NCBI GenBank assembly: GCA_035718275.1
Contig: DASTHI010000025.1
Span: 124,001-188,000 of the forward strand
Origin: Pseudolabrys sp035718275
Lineage (GTDB): Bacteria > Pseudomonadota > Alphaproteobacteria > Rhizobiales > Xanthobacteraceae
DNA: 64,000 bases
Direction of reading: 5' to 3'
This document shows positions 54,022 to 62,953 of the stretch, piece after piece (position 1 is the stretch's first letter; every line of letters starts with the position of its first letter). The notes under the pieces are model-generated. The model searched no databases. It saw only the letters and a list, made by a program, of their open reading frames with translations, and was not told the DNA's origin. Both the position numbers and the translations under genes were made by a program.

Positions 54022-54759
54022 TTATGAGGGCGTCCATTCCGGTCGGCCTTTCAGTCCGACCGGCGGCAGATTCAGCTTCTCGCCATGCCGTTTGACATAA
54101 GGCCGATAATCGTAGCGTGCGCCAGGAAAGCCGATGAGTTTCCAGCCGACCATGTCCCGGTTTCCACCATGGATGGGATCGCAGAAGAAGCCCTCAACCG
54201 TATTTTGCAGAAACACCTTGAAAAACGTTTTGGCATCTGCGCCGGTGAGCTCCAGTTCTCCGGTTTCCAGCTTCGAGAGAATGTTGTCTTGCTGCTCGGC
54301 CTCCAGTTCGGAGAACGTCTTGCCTCCGAGCTGTTCGCGGCAATGATCATCGATTGCCTTAATGGCCGCGCGGTAAAGCTCGGCCGGCGACATTCGGCTT
54401 TGATAGCCCTGGCTCCGTTCGCCGTCCCTCCAGGGCCCCTGCATGTACCAGGAGGAAGCCTTGCCGAAGTCGCCGGCGAGCTGACGGTCGATGAAGAAGG
54501 TCGCGCCCGCCTCCTTGGCGCCCGGGCCGAGGTCGTCACTCGGGATGAGCCGCGATACGGCGGCGTCAATGAACTTTGCTTCCGGCTGAGTGAAGAATTT
54601 GAAGGCGCCGCCCTCGACCGCATCTGGCTTGTTTGCCTGACCGGGTTGCCAGGGCACCTCGCCCGAGATCGAGCGAGCCTGCGCTTCTAGCGCGACGGAT
54701 GATCCGATCAATACGCTGGCGGAAAGAAGCTGGCGGCGATTTAGCGTCGGGTCCGGCAT
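54022..54759 (-). CDS. Gluconate 2-dehydrogenase subunit 3-type small subunit, Tat-exported
   Basis: A 245-residue protein with a twin-arginine type signal (NRRQLLSASVLIGSS). The mature part has FFTQPEAKFIDAAVSRLIPS, GAKEAGATFFIDRQLAGDFG, MSPAELYRAAIKAIDDHC and GFFCDPIHGGNRDMVGWKLI, the pattern of subunit 3 (about 22-27 kDa), which carries the flavoprotein out through Tat. The flavoprotein gene follows after 12 bases. ATG 54759 is used; ATG 54792 and GTG 54801 are possible. Confidence 0.9.
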   Translation of the reverse strand: MPDPTLNRRQLLSASVLIGSSVALEAQARSISGEVPWQPGQANKPDAVEGGAFKFFTQPEAKFIDAAVSRLIPSDDLGPGAKEAGATFFIDRQLAGDFGKASSWYMQGPWRDGERSQGYQSRMSPAELYRAAIKAIDDHCREQLGGKTFSELEAEQQDNILSKLETGELELTGADAKTFFKVFLQNTVEGFFCDPIHGGNRDMVGWKLIGFPGARYDYRPYVKRHGEKLNLPPVGLKGRPEWTPS

Positions 54760-54833
54760 TACGGTCAACCCGTCGCCCCACTGGGCAAACATCGACTGCA
54801 CGTCGTGGTTCCCTGAGGGATAAAAAAATCAAG

Positions 54834-54845
54834 GCAAGCGCTTGC
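54834..54845. promoter_or_regulatory. Perfect 12-base palindrome in a divergent promoter region
   Basis: GCAAGCGCTTGC lies between the divergent small-subunit gene and the SCO gene. Its place makes it a candidate operator for one or both; no regulator gene is near. Confidence 0.35.
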
Positions 54846-54918
54846 TGTTCACGCCCGCGTCGAACTTTCCTTCGTCAATTCCATTGTCACGGCAGGGCTC
54901 GTGCTGCGGGATGTCCTG

Positions 54919-55710
54919 ATGCGGCTAGCGTGTTGGCTGGCGGCAGTAGTCGTTGCGGCGGGCGCATACGCGCCGCACGCGGCATCTGCGGCTGTGTCTC
55001 CTGAAGAATACCGCAAGGTCGGCATTTCACTTCCCGTGCAGGCTCGCCTTCCACTAGCTGAAAGGGTGATTGACTCCAGCGGCCGCTCGCGCCCGCTCAG
55101 AGACTTTATTTCGCGTCCAACGGTGCTGGTGCTTGCCGATTACACATGCCGGACACTATGCGGACCCGTCATCGATTTTGTCGCAACCGCTCTGGAGCAG
55201 TCCGGACTCGACGCCGAGGGCTTTGCGCTACTGGTGGTAGGGCTCGATCCAAAAGACAATACGCAGCAGGCGAACAGGATGCGCGCCGCGCATTTCCCTC
55301 CCGGCTCTAAGCTCACCGGGACTACAGAATTCGTCACCTCGGGACAGGATGCGCTCAACGCCATCGTCGCCGCGCTGGGCTACCGGGCTGTCTACGATGA
55401 GGATGACGATGTTTTTGTGCACCCGGCTGCTGCCTACGTGCTCACTACCGAGGGCACAGTCTCGCGCGTGCTGTCGGGAGTCGGAATCACTGGCAATGAC
55501 ATGCGCCTCGCTCTCACGGAGGCAAGCGGTGGGAGGATCGGTACGCTTGGCGACAGGGTCCGAGTGCTATGCTCCCACTTCGACCCCCGCCGGGGGACCT
55601 ATGACCTCGTCATCTGGCAAGCGACCAAGCTCGCCGCATTCGGCGGGGCGCTCGCCTTCGCAAGCTTTCTCCTGGTTCTATACGTGCTGGGACGCCGACG
55701 CGCGTCCTGA
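54919..55710 (+). CDS. SCO1/SenC-type copper chaperone with C-terminal membrane anchor
   Basis: A 263-residue protein with a thioredoxin-like SCO fold. A signal peptide (MRLACWLAAVVVAAGAYAPH) is followed by SSGRSRPLRDFISRPTVLVL and the copper site CxxxC in DYTCRTLCGPVIDF, with the partner histidine in VFVHPAAAYVL. A C-terminal helix (FGGALAFASFLLVLYVLG) would anchor it. SCO proteins deliver copper to the CuA site of oxidase subunit II, matching coxB in this island. Its 3' end overlaps that of actF by 33 bases, tail to tail. A GTG at 54901 is an alternative start. Confidence 0.85.
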   Translation: MRLACWLAAVVVAAGAYAPHAASAAVSPEEYRKVGISLPVQARLPLAERVIDSSGRSRPLRDFISRPTVLVLADYTCRTLCGPVIDFVATALEQSGLDAEGFALLVVGLDPKDNTQQANRMRAAHFPPGSKLTGTTEFVTSGQDALNAIVAALGYRAVYDEDDDVFVHPAAAYVLTTEGTVSRVLSGVGITGNDMRLALTEASGGRIGTLGDRVRVLCSHFDPRRGTYDLVIWQATKLAAFGGALAFASFLLVLYVLGRRRAS

Positions 55711-56754
55711 CAGCAGCTCCGCCAGAGCGCGTTCAAGGCTATGGCGCCAGGCGAGCAGCCAGACCGCGCCTGTGAAAAAGATCGCTGCCGGAATGTCGAT
55801 CAGCAGCCCGGCGTTCAACACATCAAGCCCCGGCAGCACCAGAATTGCTGCCTCGAGATAGCGCAGCGCCAGGGTTGCCGCCCCGAGCCACAGCAGCGCA
55901 CGGATGCTGCCGCGCACGCGCTCCGAAAGCAGGGCGAAGAATGGCACGATAAACTGCAATATGATGAGGGCCCAGAGCGCCACGCCCCAGCCATTCTCGA
56001 GCCGGGCAAGATACCAGGCGACTTCGCTGGGAATATTTCCGGCCCAGATGATGATGTACTGCATCGCGTGCATATACGCCCACAGCAAGAGCACCGAAAG
56101 AAACGTGCCCGCGTAGGCGTTGACGCTCATCCGCCGAGGGCTGCCGCCTGCCGCGAGCACAAACACGCCGAATCCAAGCCCGGCCAGCAGATAATGGTCG
56201 ATCACCAGAAGCCCAAAGATCGACGAATGGAATCCGCTGTCGAACGATTCAATCCAGTCGATTCCGGCGAAGGAAGCGGTCAGCGTCCATATGATGAGGC
56301 CGATGGATCCGGTCCGGATCATGCGGGCCTCGTTTGCATAACTGCGGGATGCCCAGACGGCGAGAATTGTCCATATGACAAAATAAGTAAGCGCGCGGAG
56401 CGTGAAAAACCACTCGTTGAGATAGACCGACTTGAAGGCGTTGAGCTGACCCGGATCCGCAGCCCAGGGATAGATATGGCCTTCGCCGACAAGAAGCGGA
56501 ATGAACAGTAGCCCTGTAACAGGCATGGTCAGCGCCGCACTCGACAAAATAACGTGCAGGTCGGAGGTCCACCCTCCCCGGACGAGGTAAGTGGTGAACA
56601 TCACCGCCAATGCGCCGATCGGAACGGCCGAAATTGCGAACCAGGCCACCGCATAGCCAGCAAGCGCGGTCCTGGCATCAAGGGCGAGACCGACCAGGAA
56701 AACCAGAAAGGCAAGCCCGGCAACGACAGCTTCTGTTCTGCGCGAGGAGATCAT
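55678..56754 (-). CDS. actF: Alternative complex III subunit ActF (membrane quinone subunit)
   Basis: A 358-residue protein with about ten membrane helices, of the ActF type (quinol:cytochrome c oxidoreductase membrane subunit). Marks are FTTYLVRGGWTSDLHVILSS, LLVGEGHIYPWAADPGQLNA, KSVYLNEWFFTLRALTYFVI, WIESFDSGFHSSIFGLLVID and YMHAMQYIIIWAGNIPSEVA. It closes the operon actABCDEF and overlaps actE by four bases. Confidence 0.87.
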   Translation of the reverse strand: MISSRRTEAVVAGLAFLVFLVGLALDARTALAGYAVAWFAISAVPIGALAVMFTTYLVRGGWTSDLHVILSSAALTMPVTGLLFIPLLVGEGHIYPWAADPGQLNAFKSVYLNEWFFTLRALTYFVIWTILAVWASRSYANEARMIRTGSIGLIIWTLTASFAGIDWIESFDSGFHSSIFGLLVIDHYLLAGLGFGVFVLAAGGSPRRMSVNAYAGTFLSVLLLWAYMHAMQYIIIWAGNIPSEVAWYLARLENGWGVALWALIILQFIVPFFALLSERVRGSIRALLWLGAATLALRYLEAAILVLPGLDVLNAGLLIDIPAAIFFTGAVWLLAWRHSLERALAELLSGRASASQHV

Positions 56755-57296
56755 TGCAAAGCCTCGCCCTGCATCCGGTCGCGAATCTCGGGCGGAAGGT
56801 CGCTTAATGTCGCGTGCTGACTAAGCTGCAACGCACGGATATAGCCGACGATGGCCCAGCGGTCGCGCGGCCGCACGCGATCGGCATAGGAGTACATCGC
56901 GCCGTGTCCATGCGTGATGACGTCGAAGAAATGCTGGTCATCCGCGGTACGCAGCCGATCGTCGTGGAAGCTCGGTGGCCGCGGCATGCCGCGGTGCACG
57001 ATCATTCCATTGCCGCTGCCGGCACGATCATGGCAGGGCGAACAGAAGACGTTGAACCGATCGCGCCCCCGCGCCAGTAGTTCGGGGGTCAATGCCGGTC
57101 TGCTGGTGATCTCATTCGCGCGCGCCAGATCGCCGCGCGCGACTGTCCCTCTGACCGCCTGCTGCATCGAGCGTCCGTCGCGGAAAAGCTCGCCCGGCTT
57201 GTACTCGTTGTATTTCGGCTGCGAGTCCATATTCGAGCGTGTGCAGCCAATCAGTACAGCGCAACACGCAATGAGAACCAGGCAGCGCATCAACAT
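56751..57296 (-). CDS. actE: Alternative complex III subunit ActE (monoheme cytochrome c lipoprotein)
   Basis: A 181-residue lipoprotein: the lipobox LIGC (CCAVLIGCTRSN) is followed by a cytochrome c domain with one CxxCH, VFCSPCHDRAGSGNGMIVHR, and an axial Met candidate in THGHGAMYSYADRVRPRDRW. In alternative complex III this cytochrome hands electrons on to the oxidase. Two starts are possible, ATG 57296 and ATG 57290; the latter overlaps the actD stop as TGATG. Confidence 0.9.
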   Translation of the reverse strand: MLMRCLVLIACCAVLIGCTRSNMDSQPKYNEYKPGELFRDGRSMQQAVRGTVARGDLARANEITSRPALTPELLARGRDRFNVFCSPCHDRAGSGNGMIVHRGMPRPPSFHDDRLRTADDQHFFDVITHGHGAMYSYADRVRPRDRWAIVGYIRALQLSQHATLSDLPPEIRDRMQGEALQ

Positions 57297-57823
57297 TCCA
57301 CGAGCTCAACCGATATGGGCTCCATGTCTTCGAGAAACCTCCTTGTGTCCTTGGCGTCGAACTTGTCATCGCTCGCAAGCACGCACAGAAAGAAACGATC
57401 CCTCGATGCACGGTGGAAATTGCGGGCGGCGAAGATCGGATGGTTGAGTCGGGGCAATCCGTTCAATGCGAGCATGCCGACTGCGGGAGTCAGTGCGGCG
57501 AACAGCACCGTTAGTTCGAAGCAGACCACCATGAAGGCCGAAAGCGCATAAAGGGGACGTCCTCCGACATTGATCGGATAGTCGAAATTGGTGAACAGCT
57601 GCAGGCCGAGCGCGAGCAGGAATCCAAAAATGCCTCCGAACAGGCCAAGCCAGAGAACCCGGCGGTCACGTAGGTTGAGGACGGGAAAAATCTCGTACAC
57701 GGGAAACGGCGTAAACGAATCGAGGGCACGATATCCCGCGCCGCGCGCACGCTCGGCGGCGCCCACAAGCCTTTCCGGTGTATCGAACTCGGCCAGCAGA
57801 CCGTAATAGTCGGAGTCAGGCAT
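57290..57823 (-). CDS. actD: Alternative complex III subunit ActD (DUF3341)
   Basis: A 177-residue protein of the DUF3341 type: YYGLLAEFDTPERLVGAAER at the start, FTPFPVYEIFPVLNL, two membrane helices (VLWLGLFGGIFGFLLALGLQ and a second with FMVVCFELTVLFAALTPAVG), and HPIFAARNFHRASRDRFFL. It overlaps actC by eight bases. The role within the complex is structural as far as known. Confidence 0.88.
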   Translation of the reverse strand: MPDSDYYGLLAEFDTPERLVGAAERARGAGYRALDSFTPFPVYEIFPVLNLRDRRVLWLGLFGGIFGFLLALGLQLFTNFDYPINVGGRPLYALSAFMVVCFELTVLFAALTPAVGMLALNGLPRLNHPIFAARNFHRASRDRFFLCVLASDDKFDAKDTRRFLEDMEPISVELVEC

Positions 57824-59183
57824 TGGCCATTTGCTCCTGCTGCTCCCTGCGCAGGACTTCCTTTTCCTCAAATATCGAAATGACCGGCAGTAGGCGGATG
57901 ATCAGCAGGAATGGTGCCATGAACAGGCCGATCGTGCCGGCGTAGATGGCCCAATCCCAAAAAGTCGCGTGATAGACACCCCACGAGGAGACGAGGAAAT
58001 CGCGGTATAGACTCGTCACGAGGATCATGTAGCGCTCGAGCCACATTCCGATAGCGACGCTGGTTGCGATGGTGAAAAGCATCCAAGGACTGCGTCGGAC
58101 ACTACGAAACCAGAGCGGCTGCAGTACGATGAAATTGAAAAACACGGCGCCCCAGTAGCTCCACCAATATTGACCGAAGAAACGGTCGTGCAACGTCTGG
58201 AGCTCGTGCGCCTCGCCCGAATACGCAGCGTTGAACACTTCGAAGATGTAGCCATAGGCCGTCATCAATCCAGTCGCGAGCAGGACCTTGCCGAGAATGT
58301 CGAGATGCTGATCGGTTACCAAGTTCTGCAGGTGAAATAACGCGCGGATGCCGATCGCGATCATCGACACCACTGCGAAGCCGGAAAATGCTGCGCCAAG
58401 CACGAAATAAGGCGGAAAAATCGTCGAGTGCCATCCTGGGATCGTGCCGACGGCAAACAGCAGCGACACCTCGCTGTGGACAGAGACGACCAGTGGAACA
58501 GCGAGAGCGGCCAGCAGCCGATAAGCATGATGCCAGCGCTGCCAGTGAATTGCCGAGCCTCGCCATCCAAGTGCCAGAATACCAAAGAATATCTGCCATC
58601 GCCGCCGCCGCGCCCGGTCACGCGCCGCCGCGAGGTCGGGAATGAGACCGATATACCAAAACACGATCGACACGATCAGATAGGTCAGCACAGCCCAGAT
58701 GTCCCATTCGAGCGGACTTCTGAACTGCGGCCATACGTCCATCGTCGCCGGGTAGGGAAACATCCAGTAGATGAACCAAGGCCTCCCTAGGTGCAGGATC
58801 GGATAGAGGCCAGCGCAAACGACGGCGAACAGCGTCATGGTTTCGGCAAACCGATTGAGCGAATTGCGCCAATCGCGTCCGAGCAGAAGCAACAGCGCCG
58901 AAATCAGCGTTCCGGCATGTCCGATGCCGAGCCACCAGACGTAATTGTGGATCGCAAAGGCCCAGTTGACCGGTATGTTCAGCCCCCAGATGCCGACGCC
59001 GCTGGCGAATAGAACGGTTATTGCCACAAACAGCAGGCCAAGCAGCAATGACGAGCACAGAAGCGCAATAATCCAACGCCGGCGCGCCGGGAAATGCAGG
59101 GGAATGCTCGCGAGCTGGTCGGTGACATCCGCGTAGGTCTGCCCCGTCGGCAGGATGGGTTCGCTGGTAGCGGTTGCGCTCAT
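57816..59183 (-). CDS. actC: Alternative complex III subunit ActC (NrfD/PsrC-like)
   Basis: A 455-residue membrane protein with about ten helices, of the NrfD family, thought to hold a quinol site. GVGIWGLNIPVNWAFAIHNY, VWWLGIGHAGTLISALLLLL, FAETMTLFAVVCAGLYPILH, GRPWFIYWMFPYPATMDVWP and PEDFLVSS-like ends (SLYRDFLVSSWGVYHATFWD) are typical. It begins at ATG 59183, overlapping the actB stop as TGATG. Confidence 0.9.
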   Translation of the reverse strand: MSATATSEPILPTGQTYADVTDQLASIPLHFPARRRWIIALLCSSLLLGLLFVAITVLFASGVGIWGLNIPVNWAFAIHNYVWWLGIGHAGTLISALLLLLGRDWRNSLNRFAETMTLFAVVCAGLYPILHLGRPWFIYWMFPYPATMDVWPQFRSPLEWDIWAVLTYLIVSIVFWYIGLIPDLAAARDRARRRRWQIFFGILALGWRGSAIHWQRWHHAYRLLAALAVPLVVSVHSEVSLLFAVGTIPGWHSTIFPPYFVLGAAFSGFAVVSMIAIGIRALFHLQNLVTDQHLDILGKVLLATGLMTAYGYIFEVFNAAYSGEAHELQTLHDRFFGQYWWSYWGAVFFNFIVLQPLWFRSVRRSPWMLFTIATSVAIGMWLERYMILVTSLYRDFLVSSWGVYHATFWDWAIYAGTIGLFMAPFLLIIRLLPVISIFEEKEVLRREQQEQMANA

Positions 59184-62122
59184 CACTTCTCCTCGTCCGG
59201 GGAGTCATTCCAGCGAGCGAGATACGTTGTGCGTGGCCGCGTCCCGAGTTCCTCGAGCAGGACGTAATGCCGTCCACTCCTTCGCCTTTTCGAAACCGCG
59301 GAGTCCTCGTCTTTGAGATCGCCGAAGACGATGGCGCGCGTCGGACAGGCCTGCTGACAGGCGGTGACGACCTCATCGCGGCGAAAGCTGCGATTTTCCT
59401 TGTCGGCCTGCACATGCGCGGCCTGAATGCGCTGCGTGCAGTAGGTGCATTTTTCCATAACGCCACGCGAGCGCACGGTCACGTCGGGATTTTTGGCCGC
59501 CTCCTCGGCGGCCTCGAAGTGCCGGTAATCGTACCAGTTGAAACGTCTCACCTTGTAGGGGCAGTAGCTGGAGCATGTCCGCGTGCCGATGCAGCGGTTG
59601 TAGACCATTTGGTTCACGCCCTCGGGCGAGTGAACCGTCGCATGCACCGGGCATCCCATTTCGCACGGCGCCTTCTCGCAATGCATGCAGGGGACCGGCT
59701 GAAAATAGGCGCGCGGATTGTCGACATCACCGGTGAAATAGCGGTCCACGCGCAGCCAAAGCATTTCGCGGCCGCGCGAAACCTGGTCCTTGCCGACGAC
59801 GAGAACATTATTCTCGACATTGCAGGCCGATACGCATGCGTTGCAGCCGACGCACAGGTCGAGGTCTATGACCATCCCCCAGGCATGATCGGGACTGTTC
59901 TTCTCGGAGGATTTCTCAACATTCCAGTCGGGATAAAATGTCGGTGCCTTCTGCTGCGTAGGCAGCCGCGGATTCTTCGCGCTCACCTCGCGCACAAAAT
60001 CGAACCCGTCCATTCGATGATGTGCTTGAGTCGTAGCAATCAGGCGATGTCCTCGCTGACGCGATATCGAGCCCGTAGCCTTCCAAGCGGCCTCATTCGG
60101 GCGGATCGAAAACGCGTCATAACCCGCTCCGATCGCGATCTCGGCGCCGCCGCGGCGGCCATAGCCGAAATAAAGCGCAACGGTGCGGGGCGCCTGGCCC
60201 GGAATGACCCACGCCGCGCCCCGGATCTTGCGGCCGTCGATCGAGACCTCCACCACATCACCATTGGAAACGCTATGTTCGTTGGCGAGTGCAGGACTAA
60301 TCTCGATCACATTGTCCCAGGTGATCTTGGTCAATGGCTTGGGCAATTCCTGCAGCCACGCGACATTCGAGAAACGACCGTCCCAAATGCACGGGTCGGG
60401 CCTGAACACCACTTCGAGGTTTGTTCCGGAAGACGTTTGTGTCGGCACCAGCGAGTTTGGCGTTACAGCGATGGCAGTCGCGCCGCTGTTATCGACAAAT
60501 CCGTCGTGTAGCGAGCGTATCCATTTCCGGTCGAAATCCTCCCCGAATGACTGCTCCCAAGTCTCGCGGACAGCCGCATTCGCAGCGTTTGCACCCGAGC
60601 CAAGCAGCATGTCCACGATCTGATGCGCGCTGCGCGATGAATAAAGAGGCGCGATGACGGGTTGCATGATCGTCGCGGTGCCGTCTACTGCCCGTGCATC
60701 GCTCCAGCTCTCTAGCGCGTGCGACAAAGGTAGGTGCCATTGACACAATGCTGCCGTCTCGTCCGCGTGCAGGCCCGCGTGAATGCGATTGGGCACGCGC
60801 GCAAGCTGGTTGGCAAGACCGAGCGGGCCGGGACAGGTGTAGACAGGATTGCAGCCGATGAACACGACGGTCTCAATGGCACCGTTCGCGATCTCACGAG
60901 TCAATTCGGCGAGCGGCTGTGTGGCGTCCGGGACATGCGCTGGTTCGCTGTACCAAACGGTCTTGCCGACATTGCCGAGCTGGGCATTAATGGCCGGCGC
61001 AAGCGCCTGAAGATGCGGATCACAGTATGGACCTATCATCAGCAGCGAATGACCGGCCGAATTTCGCAGTTCCCTCAAAGCGCGATCAAGCCAATTGCCT
61101 TCGCCTGGCTGAAGATCTGGACGCGCGAAGCCTGATACCTTGAACTCGGCGGCCATGGCATGCGTAAGCGCCTCTATCCGCGAAGGATCGACGGGTATTC
61201 GCGTGGAGGCAACGGTGCCGGTAAGGGATGGAACTGACTCGGCGACATGCACTCGCATGCGGCCCAATCCGGATTGCACCTCTCCGTGCCGCACTCCCCA
61301 CGCCTGCGCATGCGCAACCTGGCGTGGGCCCGCGCCGAGCACATCGTGATCAAGACTGACCACTACGTCGCATTGATCGAGCCTGTAGTGCGGCGTCAGA
61401 ACCCGTCCGAAAGCGGCTGACATCGCTTCGTCCTGCTGGGCGTGGCCGATAGCCTCGCACCGGCTCCACCTCATGTTGGGATAGGCCTCTTGCATTGCCC
61501 GAAATTGGCGGATCAAAGTCGGTGACGTCGTTGCACCGGTGAGAATGCGCAGTCCCTCGCCTTTGCGGTTGCGCCAGGACTCGCGCAAGCCGCTGAGCGC
61601 GGTTTCGAATTGCGCCCAGCTTGCGGGGGCGCCGTTGCGCAGTGGGATTTTGGAACGCTCGGGATCGTAGAGGTCCAGCACCGCGCTCTGCATGAAGACA
61701 TCGCTGGTGCCGCGAGTGACTGGGTGGTCCGGGTTTCCGTCGAGCTTGATCGGCCGCCCTGAATAGGTGGTTGCGACAACGGGCTGCGCATATCCCTCGA
61801 ATGCGACTGCGGTCGCGTAATAGCGCGGAACTCCTGGAACCTCCTCTTCCGGCTGGATCACGTAAGGAAGCGCATGATTTGCCGGTCTGTCGCCGCAGCG
61901 AGTGAGCCCGCCGAGCAGAAGCGATGCGCCGATCAGCTTGAGAAATTGACGGCGGCGCGGCTTATCGTGCACTGAAAGTGGCGCCGGAAATTCCGCTTCG
62001 ATCCATTCTCGAAGACCCTGCTCATCGAGCAACTCGTCGATGCTCGACCAGAACTGCTTGCGGCTCGTTGCAGCCCGGATGCGGTCAAAGTCAAATTGCG
62101 GGGCTCTGGATGACCTGCTCAT
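59183..62122 (-). CDS. actB: Alternative complex III subunit ActB (molybdopterin-like plus Fe-S fusion)
   Basis: A 979-residue peripheral subunit. The N-terminal part has a twin-arginine-type sequence (PRRRQFLKLIGASLLLGG), so it is exported folded. Residues to about 700 form a molybdopterin-oxidoreductase-like domain that in this family holds no cofactor. The last 230 residues bind Fe-S clusters: CVGCNACVSACNVENN, CMHCEKAPCEMGCPVHA, RCIGTRTCSSYCPYKVRRFN, CTYCTQRIQ and ACQQACPTRAIVFGDLKD. The fused B subunit is the hallmark of alternative complex III. Confidence 0.93.
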   Translation of the reverse strand: MSRSSRAPQFDFDRIRAATSRKQFWSSIDELLDEQGLREWIEAEFPAPLSVHDKPRRRQFLKLIGASLLLGGLTRCGDRPANHALPYVIQPEEEVPGVPRYYATAVAFEGYAQPVVATTYSGRPIKLDGNPDHPVTRGTSDVFMQSAVLDLYDPERSKIPLRNGAPASWAQFETALSGLRESWRNRKGEGLRILTGATTSPTLIRQFRAMQEAYPNMRWSRCEAIGHAQQDEAMSAAFGRVLTPHYRLDQCDVVVSLDHDVLGAGPRQVAHAQAWGVRHGEVQSGLGRMRVHVAESVPSLTGTVASTRIPVDPSRIEALTHAMAAEFKVSGFARPDLQPGEGNWLDRALRELRNSAGHSLLMIGPYCDPHLQALAPAINAQLGNVGKTVWYSEPAHVPDATQPLAELTREIANGAIETVVFIGCNPVYTCPGPLGLANQLARVPNRIHAGLHADETAALCQWHLPLSHALESWSDARAVDGTATIMQPVIAPLYSSRSAHQIVDMLLGSGANAANAAVRETWEQSFGEDFDRKWIRSLHDGFVDNSGATAIAVTPNSLVPTQTSSGTNLEVVFRPDPCIWDGRFSNVAWLQELPKPLTKITWDNVIEISPALANEHSVSNGDVVEVSIDGRKIRGAAWVIPGQAPRTVALYFGYGRRGGAEIAIGAGYDAFSIRPNEAAWKATGSISRQRGHRLIATTQAHHRMDGFDFVREVSAKNPRLPTQQKAPTFYPDWNVEKSSEKNSPDHAWGMVIDLDLCVGCNACVSACNVENNVLVVGKDQVSRGREMLWLRVDRYFTGDVDNPRAYFQPVPCMHCEKAPCEMGCPVHATVHSPEGVNQMVYNRCIGTRTCSSYCPYKVRRFNWYDYRHFEAAEEAAKNPDVTVRSRGVMEKCTYCTQRIQAAHVQADKENRSFRRDEVVTACQQACPTRAIVFGDLKDEDSAVSKRRRSGRHYVLLEELGTRPRTTYLARWNDSPDEEK

Positions 62123-62143
62123 CTTGTGTGCGCTGCGTTGTTT

Positions 62144-62803
62144 CTACCTGTGGCATACGAAGCAGTGCGTGATCTGTCCGACTCGAATTCCGTACTCCCT
62201 GACCAGTTGGCGGCCAAGTGCTCCGCGATCCAGGGAAGGATTCCAATTCATGTTGGTGACCTCGTCCCGGGGACGCAGATGCGGTGCCGGATTGCGATGA
62301 CAGTCGAGGCAGAATGCCATCGTCAGCGGCTGGGCCTGAAACGTGAGCGCCATGCGATCGACGCGTCCGTGACATTCGACGCAGCCCACGCCCTTTGCGA
62401 TGTGAATATCGTGCCGAAAATAGACATACTCCGGCAACACGGCGACGCGATTCCAGTTCAGTGATCTGTTGTTTGCAAGACTCTCGCGCACTGGTGCCAG
62501 CATCGCGGCAGCGGTCCAGATCTGTGAGTGACAAGTCATGCAGGTGTGGGTCGGAGGCAGGCCCGCGTGAGGTCCGTCTGCTACCGACGTGTGGCAATAT
62601 TGGCAATCGATTCCCAGTTCGCCTGCGTGATGACGGTGACTGAATGGCACGGGTTGCCGTGGAGGGTGGATATTCGCGCCGGTGACCCAATCCGATCGCG
62701 CCAGGCCAATGGAAGCCACGATGGCTCCGATGCTCAGCGAAATAGCACCAATCAGAAAAAGGCGCAGCCACGTGTCAGCCGCCGGAGAAAAAATCTGGCC
62801 CAT
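62144..62803 (-). CDS. actA: Alternative complex III subunit ActA (pentaheme cytochrome c)
   Basis: A 219-residue membrane-anchored cytochrome. One N-terminal helix (WLRLFLIGAISLSIGAIVAS) precedes five CxxCH sites: CQYCH, CMTCH, CVECH, CLDCH and CFVCH, the last at the very end. Additional histidines (SHRHHAGELG, FRHDIHIAKG) are likely axial ligands. First gene of the act operon, 21 bases before actB. The ATG at 62803 is chosen because it places the helix at the usual position; upstream in-frame sequence has no family match. Confidence 0.91.
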   Translation of the reverse strand: MGQIFSPAADTWLRLFLIGAISLSIGAIVASIGLARSDWVTGANIHPPRQPVPFSHRHHAGELGIDCQYCHTSVADGPHAGLPPTHTCMTCHSQIWTAAAMLAPVRESLANNRSLNWNRVAVLPEYVYFRHDIHIAKGVGCVECHGRVDRMALTFQAQPLTMAFCLDCHRNPAPHLRPRDEVTNMNWNPSLDRGALGRQLVREYGIRVGQITHCFVCHR

Positions 62804-62953
62804 TCGCGGACGCAGCTTTGGATACGCGCCCCGATATGCAAACCGGACGTGATCCAGAAAGGTTCCGGCAAACGATCGGTCGCATGCGCGATGTGGAACC
62901 GCCACTGCTCCAATCCGTTGAAAACAGCGGGGCCGTTCGCCTGGGCTGCGACG

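Noticed and set aside
58618..59466. 282-codon minus-strand frame
   Set aside because: It overlaps actC and actB in another frame of the same strand, and those have family motifs.
59174..60511. 445-codon plus-strand frame
   Set aside because: It is entirely antisense to actB, which has clear Fe-S and Tat motifs; long antisense frames are common in GC-rich DNA.
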